A DNA stretch of 64,000 nucleotides. Origin: Halorientalis pallida (GTDB lineage: Archaea; Halobacteriota; Halobacteria; Halobacteriales; Haloarculaceae). The translations under genes and the position numbers were made by a program. How positions within the stretch are numbered: the first letter of the stretch is position 1; each line of letters starts with the position of its first letter. The stretch is taken from contig NZ_RDFA01000002.1 of NCBI RefSeq assembly GCF_004118325.1, positions 315,001-379,000 of the forward strand, written 5' to 3'. The notes under the pieces are model-generated. The model was not told where the DNA came from. It did not search any database and saw only the letters and a program-made list of their open reading frames with translations. This document shows, in pieces, positions 6,529 to 15,896 of the stretch.

Positions 6529-9516
6529 TCAGGCAGGCTGGTCGCCGTCGAGGAACGCGGCCGGGTCGGGACACCCGGTGTCCCGCGAGTACTCCCGGAC
6601 CGTGATGACGCCGCGGCGGTTCGAGCTCGATCCGTCGTGACAGGCGTCGAGATACCGGACGGCGGCGTCACGACTCCCGTAGTACTGGACGAGATAGACG
6701 GTCCCGTGGCGCGTCGACAGGTCCCGGAGGTACTGGAGGTCGTCGACGCCGAGGCGACTCGCTTGCGGGATCGTGGTGGTCGTGAGAGCCGCCTCGGCGT
6801 AGTACCGCTGTGCATACCCGCTGTCGGGCTGGTGGACGACCACGTCGTCGGCGTCGGCGTTGGCCGTGATGGTGCCGGCGACCTGTGACCACGGTTCCGC
6901 GGAGTCCGCGGTGTAGTAGACGCCGACGAAGACGAGCGAACTCACCAGCACGACCGCCAGCAGGCCGGCCCGGACCCGGCGGACGGGCACGTTCCGGAGG
7001 CCGCGGGCGGCCAGCACGACGAAGGCGACGCTGGCCGGGGCCGCGTACCGGGGGACGTAGATCGGGACGACCAGCGAGACGAGGATCGGGACCAGCGTCG
7101 GCACGAACAGCAGCGCGGCGAGTTGCCCGACGGAACTCGGGTCTTCGAGGGTGAGCCCGTCCGACCCCACGCGGACGACCGACGCCAGCAACTGCCCGAC
7201 GTAGACGAACAGGAGGACTGCAGCCAGCAGGTAGAGCCCCACCGTCCCCGCGGTCAACGGGTAGAAGTCCGGAAACCCGACGAACGAGATGGCCGTCTGG
7301 GTCAGCAACACCGACGACGGTTCGGGGATCCACTCGATGTTGGCCCCGCCGGTGCCGGTGACGATGGCGACGACGCGAAGTCCGAGGAGCGCGGCCCAGG
7401 GCGTCGAGAGCAGGCCGAGTGCGGCCGAGACCCGCACCCAGCGGCGACGGCCGATGCCCCCGTCGACCTCCGAGAGCGCGGTGTAGACGTGCTGGGCGAG
7501 CACGACGAACAGGCCGTACACGTGCGTGTAGACCAGCAGCGTCGTAAGCAGGACGTAGCCGACCGCGCTGGCCCGGGAGTCGTCACGCAACCGGGCGTAG
7601 TAGTACCACGACAGCGCCGTCAGCATGACGAACAGCGCGTACATCCGGGTGACCCGCGAGAAGTGGACGTGGAAGGCCGAGACGGCGACCAGTGCCGCCG
7701 CGAGCAGGCCGGTCCGGTCGTCGAACAGTTCCGTCCCGAGCAGGTAGACCCCGGCGGTCGCGCCGAGGCCGGCCACGACCGACAGGGACCGAACGGCGAC
7801 CCGTCCGGTGCCGAACAGATCCATCCACCAGTGGAGGAGGAGGTAGTACAACGGCGGATGCGGATCGTTGGGCAGGATGAGCAGGTCCGCGAGGGGGAGG
7901 CCACCGCGGACTGCGACGGAGTAGACCTCGTCGGTCCAGAGGCTCCAGCCGCCGAGGACGAACACCCGGAGGATGCCGGCGGCGACGAGGACGGCCGCGA
8001 GCGCGAGAAGGCGCTGGTACCGGGGCAGGGTCAGCCGACCCGTCCGTCGGCCGAGAGCGTCGGGGTCGCGCCCGTCAGTATCGCCCGTTCCACGGCCGAA
8101 ATGTTCCGTATGTTCCCACTGGAGGTCACCGCCGTAGACGCGGACCAGCGCGCGGATGTCGGCCCCCCACTGGACGAACCAGTACAGCGGGAGCGTGACG
8201 ATCGAGAGGAGCGCGCGTCTGAGCCGGGTCGGGAGCGCTGCGTCCGAGGCCGTCCAGTAGCCGCCGGCGAACAGGACGGCCGTGACGACCGCGAACGCAC
8301 CCCCGAGACTCAGGACCGCCCCGACCAGCGTCGACGGGCGATAGGTCGCGAGGTTCGCGATCAGAAACAGGACGACCAGGCCGGCGACGTTGAGCGGCCC
8401 GAGATGGGGGAGCAGCGACTGCCAGTAGACGTGGGCGCGGTCCCGGCGGTCGGCGGGTGGGTGTTCGCGCCGGTCGAGCAGGGTGTACACCTTGCCTTTC
8501 TTCCAGCGGGTCCGCTGGTCGAGCCAGCCCGCGAGCGTCGGCGGCGACTCCTCGGTGGTCACCGCGTCGAGATAGGCGAACTCGTAGTCCAGTTCCCAGA
8601 GGAACAGCCCGAGTTCGAAGTCCTCGGTGACGTTCCGGGGATCCCACGGCCGGACGCCGTCGAGGCCGTGGGCGTCGATCCAGGCCCACTCGTCGTCGGT
8701 CCAGGGGTCGCCCCGCTGGGCCAGTCGCTTTTCGCTCGCGGTGGCGAGGATCGACCGGCGAAAGAAACAGGTCGTCCCGGCCATCGGGATGGGGTAGTCG
8801 ACGCGCGCGAACGCCGGCGTCACGACGTTGTACCAGTAGCCGTACTCGGCGCGAAAGAGCAGGTTGAGCCAGCCGTCGTCCTCGTTGGCCATGTCGAGAC
8901 GGCCCTGCGCGAAGTCCGCGCCGTCCCCGACCGCCGTGGCCACCTCCTCGAAGAGGCCGTCGGCGACGATGTCCTCGGCGTCGACGACCCCCACGATGTC
9001 GCCGTCCGTGTGTTCGAACCCGTAGTTGAGCGCGCGCGGTTTGTTGGGGTCGCCCGGGTACGACGCCGGGACGGTCAGCACGTCGAAGGTGTAGGACTCG
9101 CGGAGGCGGTCGACGACCGCACGGGTCGGGTCGTCGCCCGGTTCGAGCAGGACCGTCAGCGTGCGGTGGTCGTCGGGATACGCCGCGTCGAGGACCGACG
9201 TGATCGCCTGCTCGATCACGTCCGCCTCGTCGTAAGCCGCCAGCAACACGTCGACCGTGGGTCGGCCGCCGTCGGAGAGCGGATCCGGGTCGGCCTCGGG
9301 ATCGGCGGGCGGGCCGCGCAGTCGCTCGACGAGTACTTCGACGCCGGACTGGACGAGCGGGTAGAAGGCGTAGAAGTTCGCCAGCGTCCAGATCGCGCCG
9401 AACAGGAGCGCGAGGAACGTGATTGCAGGGTTCGGCGACACGACCGGGAGTTGCAGCGGCACCGCTGGCAGAGAGAGTGCGACGGCTACCGGGGGGAGCG
9501 ACGCGGGTGATATCAC
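6529..9516 (-). CDS. Large membrane glycosyltransferase: GT2 domain fused to a GT-C (PMT/ArnT-like) domain
   Basis: A 995-residue protein that seems to join two enzymes. After an N-terminal membrane segment, residues about 85-345 form a GT2 domain of the processive type: D96, DAED at 179-182, TED at 297-299 and QRTRW at 334-338. Membrane helices follow (about 370-450). From about 500 a second, polytopic GT-C domain begins, with the acidic pair DE at 529-530 in its first outer loop and the NDPHPPLYYLLLHWW signature. It ends in an exported-looking C-terminal domain. GT-C enzymes use lipid-linked sugars, so the protein could couple sugar synthesis or transfer on a lipid to transfer outside. Start is a GTG at 9514-9516. 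Acceptor and sugar are unknown. Confidence 0.82.
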   Translation of the reverse strand: MISPASLPPVAVALSLPAVPLQLPVVSPNPAITFLALLFGAIWTLANFYAFYPLVQSGVEVLVERLRGPPADPEADPDPLSDGGRPTVDVLLAAYDEADVIEQAITSVLDAAYPDDHRTLTVLLEPGDDPTRAVVDRLRESYTFDVLTVPASYPGDPNKPRALNYGFEHTDGDIVGVVDAEDIVADGLFEEVATAVGDGADFAQGRLDMANEDDGWLNLLFRAEYGYWYNVVTPAFARVDYPIPMAGTTCFFRRSILATASEKRLAQRGDPWTDDEWAWIDAHGLDGVRPWDPRNVTEDFELGLFLWELDYEFAYLDAVTTEESPPTLAGWLDQRTRWKKGKVYTLLDRREHPPADRRDRAHVYWQSLLPHLGPLNVAGLVVLFLIANLATYRPSTLVGAVLSLGGAFAVVTAVLFAGGYWTASDAALPTRLRRALLSIVTLPLYWFVQWGADIRALVRVYGGDLQWEHTEHFGRGTGDTDGRDPDALGRRTGRLTLPRYQRLLALAAVLVAAGILRVFVLGGWSLWTDEVYSVAVRGGLPLADLLILPNDPHPPLYYLLLHWWMDLFGTGRVAVRSLSVVAGLGATAGVYLLGTELFDDRTGLLAAALVAVSAFHVHFSRVTRMYALFVMLTALSWYYYARLRDDSRASAVGYVLLTTLLVYTHVYGLFVVLAQHVYTALSEVDGGIGRRRWVRVSAALGLLSTPWAALLGLRVVAIVTGTGGANIEWIPEPSSVLLTQTAISFVGFPDFYPLTAGTVGLYLLAAVLLFVYVGQLLASVVRVGSDGLTLEDPSSVGQLAALLFVPTLVPILVSLVVPIYVPRYAAPASVAFVVLAARGLRNVPVRRVRAGLLAVVLVSSLVFVGVYYTADSAEPWSQVAGTITANADADDVVVHQPDSGYAQRYYAEAALTTTTIPQASRLGVDDLQYLRDLSTRHGTVYLVQYYGSRDAAVRYLDACHDGSSSNRRGVITVREYSRDTGCPDPAAFLDGDQPA

Positions 9517-9710
9517 TGGTGGGGGCCGTGAATCTACTGCACCGAACCTGGAGACCGCAGTCCGGGCCGGGTGGGTGAGTGACGAATAGTTGGCACCGGA
9601 GACAGATAAGCAGAGAGATATTATTTTCCGTCAGTGATCACCTTCGAACGAAATCGCAGGGTAGACGAGGTGAACGAGGGCAGCGGGAAGATCGGACGGG
9701 GGGTCGTCGG

Positions 9711-11318
9711 TTACCGTTGCTCGTCGTCTTCGGCCGCGCCGTTGAGGCTGATGTAGCTCACGTCGATGAGTCGCTCGTCGTCGAGGATGGCCGAGAGCAC
9801 CTCGTCGCTCGGCGGGTCGTCGAGGTTGTAGACCGAGAGCGCTTCGCCGCCGATGGTCTCGCGGGCGTTGAACATCGCCGCGATGTTGACGTCGTGGTCG
9901 CCGAGTGTCGAGCCGATGAAGCCGATGACGCCGGGCACGTCGTCGTTGCGCGCGACGAGCATGTGGCCGTGCGGGATGGCGTCGACCCGGTAGCCGTCGA
10001 TCCGGACGATGCGCGGGTCCTCGCCGGCGAACTGGGTGCCACAGACGCTGACCTCGTCGTCGCTGTTGCGGACGGTCACGGTGACGAGGCTCTGGAAGTC
10101 CTCGGAGGAGCGGCTCTTGGTCTCGGTCACGTCGATCCCCCGTTCGTCGGCGATCCGGGGCGCGTTGACGGCGTTGACCTGCCACTCCAGTGGCTCGAAA
10201 CAGCCCTTGAGGGCGCTCGCCGTCACGAGGTCGAGTTCCTCCTCGGCGATGTCACCCTCGTAGGAGATCTCGACTTCCTCGACGCGGTCGTCGAACAGCT
10301 GGACGGCGATCTTGCCGGCGGTTTCGGCGAGGTCGATGTACGGTCGCACACGGGGGAACGCCGACTCGTCCATCGACGGGGCGTTCAGCGCGTTCATGAC
10401 GGGTTCGCCGCGGAACGCGGCCAGCACCTGGTCGGCCGTCGCGGTCGCGACGTTCTCCTGGGCGGCCTCCGTACTCGCACCGAGGTGGGGCGTGACGATC
10501 ACGTCGTCCACGTCGAGCAGGGGGTTGTCCGGGTCGACGGGCTCCTCGGCGAACACGTCGATTGCGGCCCCTTTCAGCGGTCCGTCCTCGACGGCTTCGG
10601 CCAGTGCAGGCTCGTCGATGATGCCGCCGCGGGCGCAGTTGACGACGTAGCCGCCGCCGAGCGTGGCGAGTTCGTCCGCGCCGATCATGTTCTCGGTCTC
10701 GGGCGTCAGCGGCGTGTGGATCGTGATGAGATCCGCCTGGTCGAGACACCCCTCCAGGTCGTCCGCGAGGTCGGCACCGAGCTGGTCGGCCCGTTCCTCG
10801 GAGATGTAGGGGTCGAACGCGACGAGGTTCATGCCCAGACCGCCCAGGCGCTTGGCGACTTCCTGGCCGACGCGGCCGAGGCCGACGATACCGAGGGTCT
10901 TGCCGTTGAGTTCCGTCCCGAGGAACTCGCCTTTGGCCCACTCGCCCCCCCGGAGGCGGTCGTGCGCCTGCGGGATCGAGCGGGCGGTGGCAAAGGTCAT
11001 GGCGACCGTGTGTTCGGCGGCGGCGCGGACGTTGCCTTCGGGGGCGTTGGCGACGATGACGCCGTGTTCGGTCGCGGCGTCGATGTCGATGTTGTCCACG
11101 CCGATGCCGGCGCGGCCGACGATGACGAGATCGGTCGCGGCGTCGAGCACTTCGTCGGTGACCTCCGTGCCCGAGCGGACGATCAGCGCGTTCGCGTCGG
11201 CGACGGCGTCGAGCAGTGCCTCACCCTCCACGTCGTAGGCCGTCTCCACGTCGTGGCCCGCGGCGCGCAGGCGTTGGATCCCCGCGTCCGCGATCGGGTC
11301 CGTGACGAGTACCTTCAT
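9711..11318 (-). CDS. serA: D-3-phosphoglycerate dehydrogenase
   Basis: A 535-residue long-form SerA, the first enzyme of the phosphorylated serine pathway (3-phosphoglycerate to 3-phosphohydroxypyruvate, NAD-dependent). Visible are the early VTDPIADAGIQRL, the nucleotide-binding GIVGLGRVGQEVAKRLGG, the catalytic NCARGGIIDEPAL, and VTPHLGASTEAAQENV carrying the catalytic His. A C-terminal ASB domain and an ACT domain (VPGVIGFIGSTLGDHDVNIAAM) follow, as in allosterically controlled enzymes. The ATG at 11316-11318 is the family start; the frame stays open far upstream. SerB lies 1.4 kb away and a class V aminotransferase 8.5 kb away, so all three pathway steps may be in this window. Confidence 0.95.
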   Translation of the reverse strand: MKVLVTDPIADAGIQRLRAAGHDVETAYDVEGEALLDAVADANALIVRSGTEVTDEVLDAATDLVIVGRAGIGVDNIDIDAATEHGVIVANAPEGNVRAAAEHTVAMTFATARSIPQAHDRLRGGEWAKGEFLGTELNGKTLGIVGLGRVGQEVAKRLGGLGMNLVAFDPYISEERADQLGADLADDLEGCLDQADLITIHTPLTPETENMIGADELATLGGGYVVNCARGGIIDEPALAEAVEDGPLKGAAIDVFAEEPVDPDNPLLDVDDVIVTPHLGASTEAAQENVATATADQVLAAFRGEPVMNALNAPSMDESAFPRVRPYIDLAETAGKIAVQLFDDRVEEVEISYEGDIAEEELDLVTASALKGCFEPLEWQVNAVNAPRIADERGIDVTETKSRSSEDFQSLVTVTVRNSDDEVSVCGTQFAGEDPRIVRIDGYRVDAIPHGHMLVARNDDVPGVIGFIGSTLGDHDVNIAAMFNARETIGGEALSVYNLDDPPSDEVLSAILDDERLIDVSYISLNGAAEDDEQR

Positions 11319-11499
11319 GCTCGATCCATTCCAGCCTGCCGGCATAACCCTTTCTTCATCGGCTCGCGGCGTATCGGGAGCGAGCGCCCGGCTCGCGTGG
11401 GATTCGTCCGCACGATCTCCCGAGCGCAGGCGGCCGAACCGCCGGTCACGTCCCGACGCTGTGGGAGGCTTGATATAGCGGGCGACCCTGGGCGGTGGT

Positions 11500-12138
11500 G
11501 TGAGCGACGGGACCGAGACGCCGCTCGACCCGGGGGCGCTCCCGACCGGGGAGAGCGTGCTGATCGCCGGACCAGCGATGACGGGCAAGCGCCGGCTGTT
11601 GTTCGACTTGGTGGGGGCCAGTCCGGACGGGGCCGCCCTCCTCGTCACGACCAAGCGCGGCGCCGACCGGTTCCGGGAGAACTTTCTGACGGGCCGTGAC
11701 GCCGACGACTGGACGCTCCGGTCGGTCGACTGTGTCTCCCGGAGCCGCGGGTTCACCCAGCACCGGGACAGCGACACCGTGAAGTACGTCACCAGCGCCG
11801 GCGACCTCACGGGCGTCGGGATCGCCGCATCGGGCTTCCTGCGGGAGTTCTACCACGCCGACCGCGAGGCCCGCGTCGGCCTGCACTCGCTGTCGACGAT
11901 GCTGATGTACGCGGACCTCCGCCGGGTCTACCAGTTCGCCCACGTCCTGACCGGTCGCATCGAGTCCTCGGGCTTCGCCGGCGCGTTCACGCTCGACACG
12001 ACCGCGCGCAACACCGAGTCACTGGACGTACTCACACAGGTGTTCGACGCGCTGGTCGAAGTGCGTGAAGAAGGGAGCGGCCCGGAACTCAAAGTCAGAG
12101 GCGGGGACTTCGGCCCGCGGACGTGGACGGCGTTCTAG
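11500..12138 (+). CDS. RecA/KaiC-like single-domain ATPase-related protein
   Basis: A 212-residue protein starting at a GTG. A P-loop-like segment (LIAGPAMTGKRRLLFDLV, near residue 22-38) is followed by a strand LLVTTKRGADRF and a GLHSLSTMLMYADLRRVYQFAHVLTGRI helix region. It ends in a C-terminal strand set resembling the RecA core of KaiC/GvpD/RAD55-type haloarchaeal proteins. Only one RecA unit is present and the Walker B acid is not obvious. It resembles the protein at 47304-47882 in size and layout, which lacks the P-loop. Such proteins often act in signalling in haloarchaea, but the role here is unknown. Confidence 0.65.
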   Translation: MSDGTETPLDPGALPTGESVLIAGPAMTGKRRLLFDLVGASPDGAALLVTTKRGADRFRENFLTGRDADDWTLRSVDCVSRSRGFTQHRDSDTVKYVTSAGDLTGVGIAASGFLREFYHADREARVGLHSLSTMLMYADLRRVYQFAHVLTGRIESSGFAGAFTLDTTARNTESLDVLTQVFDALVEVREEGSGPELKVRGGDFGPRTWTAF

Positions 12139-12141
12139 CGG

Positions 12142-12579
12142 CTACTCCAGGTGTTGGTTGACCAGATCGACCAGCGGCGCCTCGGTCCGGTCGAACGTGA
12201 ATACGATCCCCGACCACTCCCGGTAGGGGAAGTGGGCCACGAGGACGTTGTCGTAGAACCGCATCGTCGCGTCGAGCGTTCCGAAATCGAACAGCGCGCC
12301 CTCCTGTGGCGGATCGCTCAGCCCCTTCATGATGAGGGTCTCGGCACGCTCTTCGCGTTCGGGAATAGAGAGGGTCTCGGCCACGTCTTCACGGAGAAAG
12401 AGCACGTCGTAGTCGTCGGCGGTGTACCGAATCGCCGAGCGGAGGGAGGCGTCGGACTCGTCTTGCAGGTCGTCGATGAGGTCCCGAACCTGGTCGCCCA
12501 CGTCGTCGAGTTCGCCGTCGTCGATCTCCGCCATCTCGTCTACGGGGGCGTCGAGGTCGTCCGGCGGGGTGTCGGCCAT
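12142..12579 (-). CDS. Uncharacterised haloarchaeal acidic protein (145 aa)
   Basis: A soluble, strongly acidic protein. An N-terminal linker (DDLDAPVDEMAEIDDGELDD) leads to a helix (QVRDLIDDLQDESDASLRSAIRYT) and then a compact alpha/beta domain, with DYDVLFLREDV, a short helix, and strands MRFYDNVLVAHFPY and SGIVFTFDR. No catalytic motif is visible and I recognise no named domain. It converges on the RecA-like gene with 3 nt between stop codons and is divergent from serB with a 126-nt gap. The ATG at 12577-12579 is chosen; an upstream in-frame ATG near 12606 adds nine residues. Confidence 0.7.
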   Translation of the reverse strand: MADTPPDDLDAPVDEMAEIDDGELDDVGDQVRDLIDDLQDESDASLRSAIRYTADDYDVLFLREDVAETLSIPEREERAETLIMKGLSDPPQEGALFDFGTLDATMRFYDNVLVAHFPYREWSGIVFTFDRTEAPLVDLVNQHLE

Positions 12580-12705
12580 GCCGCGTACGTGGTCACGCGC
12601 GGACATAAGCGCAGGGGACGTTTCTGCAGCGACGAGTCTGGACTGGCGGGCGGGCGACCGACGGAAACCACCGCCCTTGAAGCCCCCGGCGGCGAACGGA
12701 GGGAT

Positions 12706-13341
12706 ATGACACTCGTCGCGTTCGACTTCGACGGGACGCTCTCGGACTCGGAGATGACCGTGCTGCTGGGGGAGCAGTGTGGGGTCGCCGACCAGATGGA
12801 GGAGATCACCCAGCGGGCGATGAACGACGAGATCGGCTACGCCGAGAGTCTCCGCAGTCGGTGTGAGCTGCTGGACGGGCTCTCCCAGGAGAAGGCCGAG
12901 GCCGCCTTCGATCAGGTCGTCCTCCGGGCGGACGCCGCCATGGTCATCGAGAACCTCAACGAGGTCGGCGTCCACACCGCCATCCTGACCGGCGGGTTCG
13001 AGCGCGGTGTCGAGCGCGCCCTGGAGAAGGCCGACGTGACCGTCGACTCCATCGTCGCCAACCGGCTTCCGATCGAGGACGGCGCGCTGACGGGGGCAGT
13101 CGAGGGCCCGCTCATCGAGGGGACCAAAGACGACGCCCTCGAGGACCTGGCCGGGACGGTCGGCGTCGACGTGGCCGACACCATCGCCGTCGGCGACGGG
13201 GCCAACGACATGCCGATGCTGGAAGTCGCGGGCCTGTCGGTCGGGTTCGATCCCAAGCCCGCAGTGGAGCCCGCGTGTGACACCATCGTCCTCTCGATGG
13301 CCGAACTCCACGGCCTGCTCGAAGCCGAAGGCGTCCTCTAA
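12706..13341 (+). CDS. serB: Phosphoserine phosphatase
   Basis: A 211-residue HAD-superfamily phosphatase that hydrolyses phosphoserine, the last step of serine synthesis. HAD motif I is VAFDFDGTLSDSE with the nucleophile D7 and acid/base D9. Motif II is ILTGGF, and motif IV is VGDGANDMPMLEVAG. A helical cap with QRAMNDEIGYAESLRSR carries the substrate-recognition Glu/Arg region. Length and motif order fit SerB without an ACT domain. It lies 1.4 kb from serA on the opposite strand, so the two are linked but not in one operon. Confidence 0.93.
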   Translation: MTLVAFDFDGTLSDSEMTVLLGEQCGVADQMEEITQRAMNDEIGYAESLRSRCELLDGLSQEKAEAAFDQVVLRADAAMVIENLNEVGVHTAILTGGFERGVERALEKADVTVDSIVANRLPIEDGALTGAVEGPLIEGTKDDALEDLAGTVGVDVADTIAVGDGANDMPMLEVAGLSVGFDPKPAVEPACDTIVLSMAELHGLLEAEGVL

Positions 13342-13440
13342 CAGCCGGTCTCGGCGGCCGACCGACCAGCACAGTGATACGTCGCCGGCATCGTTTCACA
13401 CGTATCCCTACTTCAATTTACGTCATATTAGCCGTTGCTC

Positions 13441-13446
13441 TTTTAT
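13441..13446 (+). promoter_or_regulatory. TATA-like box of the SCP2-like gene
   Basis: TTTTAT lies 26-31 nt before a TTG codon at 13472. The spacing fits a leaderless haloarchaeal transcript starting at that TTG and argues against the upstream GTG at 13454. Confidence 0.45.
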
Positions 13447-13471
13447 GTAGGCGGTGAATACGGGGAGTGTC

Positions 13472-14191
13472 TTGAGCGTGAGTCTGTTTCCCACGTCACA
13501 GTGGCTCGATGCGTATCAGCGCGAGATCAACGAGAGTGCCGCGCTGGACGACGTCGGTGTCGGCTGGGGCGTGGGATCGAACGGAGACGTGCTGATCGTC
13601 GTGGAGGATCTGCCGCTTTCGGAGACGCGGATCGGTGACCTGCCGGAACTGGTGTTCGAGGGCGTCCCGGAGAAGGTCAAAGACGACCTCGACGACGTGA
13701 CGCTCGACGAAGCACCCGAACTGATCGACGACGGAGTCCGGGAGCATTTCCCGCCGGTGTCACAGGGCCTCCTCGATCAACTCGGAACCTGCGTCGTCGA
13801 CGGGGACATCTTCTGTTACATCGGGCTGGAGAGCGGCAAGTGTCCCGAGGTGGAGATTCTCGAGAGTCGAGACGAACGCGAGGTCAACGCGGTGCTGGAA
13901 GCCGAGTGGAACGTCTGGCAGGCGATCATCGACGGCCGGCCGGCCACGTCGGCGGTCCTGGGCGGCGACCTGGCCGTCGAGACCGACGGCCCGCTGGGGC
14001 CACAGACTCTGACGATGCTGCAATTGCTCGGTGACGTGGCGGCCGACGTGGAGACGACGTTCCTCTTCGAGCAGTCACGCCGGTCGATGCCGGATCTGGT
14101 TCTCGACGAGGCAGTCCGACAACCGGCCGCGTTCCAGAAACTGGCCTACCGGCAGGCTGCGCTGACCAGCAGGCTGTTCAACGTCTTCTAG
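13472..14191 (+). CDS. SCP2-like (sterol carrier) domain protein
   Basis: A 239-residue protein with a two-part layout. The N-terminal part, FPTSQWLDAYQREINESAAL and VGWGVGSNGDVLIVVEDLP, has the look of the SCP2 sterol-carrier fold. The second part, AVLEAEWNVWQAIIDGRPATSAVLGGDLAVE, is a classic SCP2 lipid-binding segment. Haloarchaeal proteins of this type are annotated only by domain; a hydrophobic ligand such as an isoprenoid or acyl group is plausible. The start is uncertain: TTG 13472 fits the TATA-like box, GTG 13454 and GTG 13478 are alternatives. It shares a CTAG stop overlap with the convergent PLP enzyme. Confidence 0.65.
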   Translation: MSVSLFPTSQWLDAYQREINESAALDDVGVGWGVGSNGDVLIVVEDLPLSETRIGDLPELVFEGVPEKVKDDLDDVTLDEAPELIDDGVREHFPPVSQGLLDQLGTCVVDGDIFCYIGLESGKCPEVEILESRDEREVNAVLEAEWNVWQAIIDGRPATSAVLGGDLAVETDGPLGPQTLTMLQLLGDVAADVETTFLFEQSRRSMPDLVLDEAVRQPAAFQKLAYRQAALTSRLFNVF

Positions 14192-15480
14192 GTCGACTGC
14201 GCGATGGCCTGGTCGAGGTCGGCCTCGATGTCCTCGACGCCCTCCAGGCCCACGGAGAGGCGGATCAGGTCGTCGGTGACGCCCGCGGCTTCCTTCTCCT
14301 CGTCGGTGAGTTGCTGGTGGGTCGTGCTGGCGGGATGGATGATCAGCGTCTTGGCGTCCCCGACGTTGGCCAGCAGGCTGGCGACCTCGGTGGACTCGAC
14401 GGTGCCGCGAGCGGCGTCGTAGCCCTCCTCCAGCCCGAACGTGATCATGCCGCCGTAGCCGCCGTCGAGGTACTTCGAGGCGTTGTCGTGGGTCTCGTGG
14501 TCGTCGAGGCCGGGGTAGGTGACCCAGGAGACTTCGGGATGATCCTGCAGGAACTCCGCGACGGCCATGGCGTTCTCACAGTGGGCGCTCATACGCTGAG
14601 GGAGCGTCTCGACGCCCTGCAGGGTCTGCCAGGCGTCGAACGGCGACTGCTGGTTGCCCAGGTCGCGCAGACCGCGCGCGATGGCGGTGTAGGTGAACGC
14701 CTGCTCGCCCATCGCCTCGGCGAAGTTGACGCCGTGGTAGGCGGGGTTGTCCTTCGCGATCTCCGGGTAGTCGTCGGCGTGGGCGCTCCAGTCGAAGTTG
14801 CCCCCGTCGACGACGACGCCCCCGACGGTCGACCCGTGGCCGTGGATCCACTTCGTCGTGGAGTTCCAGACGAGGTTCGCGCCGTGTTCGATGGGGTTGC
14901 AGAGATACGGCGTCGCGAACGTGTTGTCCACGAACAGCGGGACGCCGTGGTCGTCGGCGATCTCCGCGAGGCGGTCGAAGTCCGGTGTGACCAGGGCGGG
15001 GTTCCCGATGGTCTCACAGTGGACGTACTTCGTGTTCTCGTCGATGGCCTCCTCGTAGGCCTCGTAGTCCAGGGTGTCGACGAAGCGTGCCTCGACGCCC
15101 TGCCGAGGGAGCGTGTGGGTGTAGTAGGTGTAGGTCCCGCCGTACAGCGAAGAGGCGGTGACGATGTTGTCGCCGGCGTCGGCCAGCACGAAGTCCGTGA
15201 GGTTGAGCGCCGCCATCCCCGAGGACGTGGCGACCGCGCCGACGCCACCCTCCAGCGCGGCGAGGCGTTCCTGCAGGGTCTCGACGGTCGGGTTCATCAG
15301 CCGCGAGTAGATGTAGCCCGGTTTCGCCAGCGCGAACTGGTCGGCGGCGTCCTCGGCGTCCTCGAAGACGTAGCTCGTGGTCTGGTAGATCGGCGGTGCG
15401 CGCGCCCCTGTCGCCGGATCGGGCTCTTCCTGGCCGACGTGAAGCGACTTCGTCTCGATCTGATCGTCGTCGTGCGTCAT
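14188..15480 (-). CDS. O-acetylhomoserine sulfhydrylase / Cys-Met metabolism PLP enzyme (copy 1)
   Basis: A 430-residue PLP enzyme of the Cys/Met gamma-family, probably making homocysteine from O-acetylhomoserine and sulfide. The substrate ring motif [36 protein letters not shown], the VHCETIGNP strand, FVDNTF and the PLP lysine K210 in [10 protein letters not shown] are all present. The C-terminal [18 protein letters not shown] is typical of the sulfhydrylase branch. It is colinear with the enzyme at 17101-18399: both share the first thirty-residue framework and place the lysine at residue 210. A small membrane protein gene on the other strand separates it from metX. Alternatives are methionine gamma-lyase or cystathionine gamma-synthase. 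Confidence 0.88.
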   Translation of the reverse strand: MTHDDDQIETKSLHVGQEEPDPATGARAPPIYQTTSYVFEDAEDAADQFALAKPGYIYSRLMNPTVETLQERLAALEGGVGAVATSSGMAALNLTDFVLADAGDNIVTASSLYGGTYTYYTHTLPRQGVEARFVDTLDYEAYEEAIDENTKYVHCETIGNPALVTPDFDRLAEIADDHGVPLFVDNTFATPYLCNPIEHGANLVWNSTTKWIHGHGSTVGGVVVDGGNFDWSAHADDYPEIAKDNPAYHGVNFAEAMGEQAFTYTAIARGLRDLGNQQSPFDAWQTLQGVETLPQRMSAHCENAMAVAEFLQDHPEVSWVTYPGLDDHETHDNASKYLDGGYGGMITFGLEEGYDAARGTVESTEVASLLANVGDAKTLIIHPASTTHQQLTDEEKEAAGVTDDLIRLSVGLEGVEDIEADLDQAIAQST

Positions 15481-15614
15481 GGTTGAGGGAAGGATTCTCA
15501 CGCCCCGGAGAAATAGCTGTCCACTCGGGGTGACAGCCGCCGAATACGTTCGAGACGAGAGTCGTCTCCCCGGTGTGGATGGGTTCATGTTGCTCCGGTG
15601 GGAACCGGTGGGCG

Positions 15615-15875
15615 ATGAGTGGTCGCGTCGGTCGGACCGGTAGTGTCGTGCTGGAACGACTCAGTGACAACCCGCTGGCCGTCGCCGGGTTCGTCGCCGC
15701 CCTCGGGGCCGCCGTGATCGTCCTCGTGGCGGCCAGCGCCCGGAGCGGGGCGGCGCTGACCGATCCCGCGCAGGCGGCGACGGTACTCTCGGCCGTGCCG
15801 GCCGTGGCGGTCGCGCAGCCGGCCTACGTCGCGGCGTTTCTGGTGGGCGTGGCCGCCGCCGTCTACGCGCGGTGA
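15615..15875 (+). CDS. Small two-helix membrane protein (86 aa)
   Basis: Starts MSGRVGRTGSVVLERLSD and contains two hydrophobic segments, AVAGFVAALGAAVIVLVAASA and AYVAAFLVGVAAAVY, separated by an Ala-rich turn. No function is recognised. An in-frame ATG upstream (15573) would add a cysteine-rich leader that looks non-coding. The gene lies between two minus-strand methionine genes and converges on metX with a 21-nt gap. Confidence 0.6.
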   Translation: MSGRVGRTGSVVLERLSDNPLAVAGFVAALGAAVIVLVAASARSGAALTDPAQAATVLSAVPAVAVAQPAYVAAFLVGVAAAVYAR

Positions 15876-15896
15876 GTGGGAGAGAAACTCGCCCGA

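Noticed and set aside
7123-9510. Long open frame on the plus strand opposite the glycosyltransferase
   Set aside because: It is the antisense of a GC-rich, well-supported gene; composition (Gly, Arg, Asp, Val repeats) and lack of motifs show a mirror frame.
9579-11699. Open frame of about 700 codons opposite serA
   Set aside because: Antisense of serA; the sense frame has all SerA motifs and an ACT domain.
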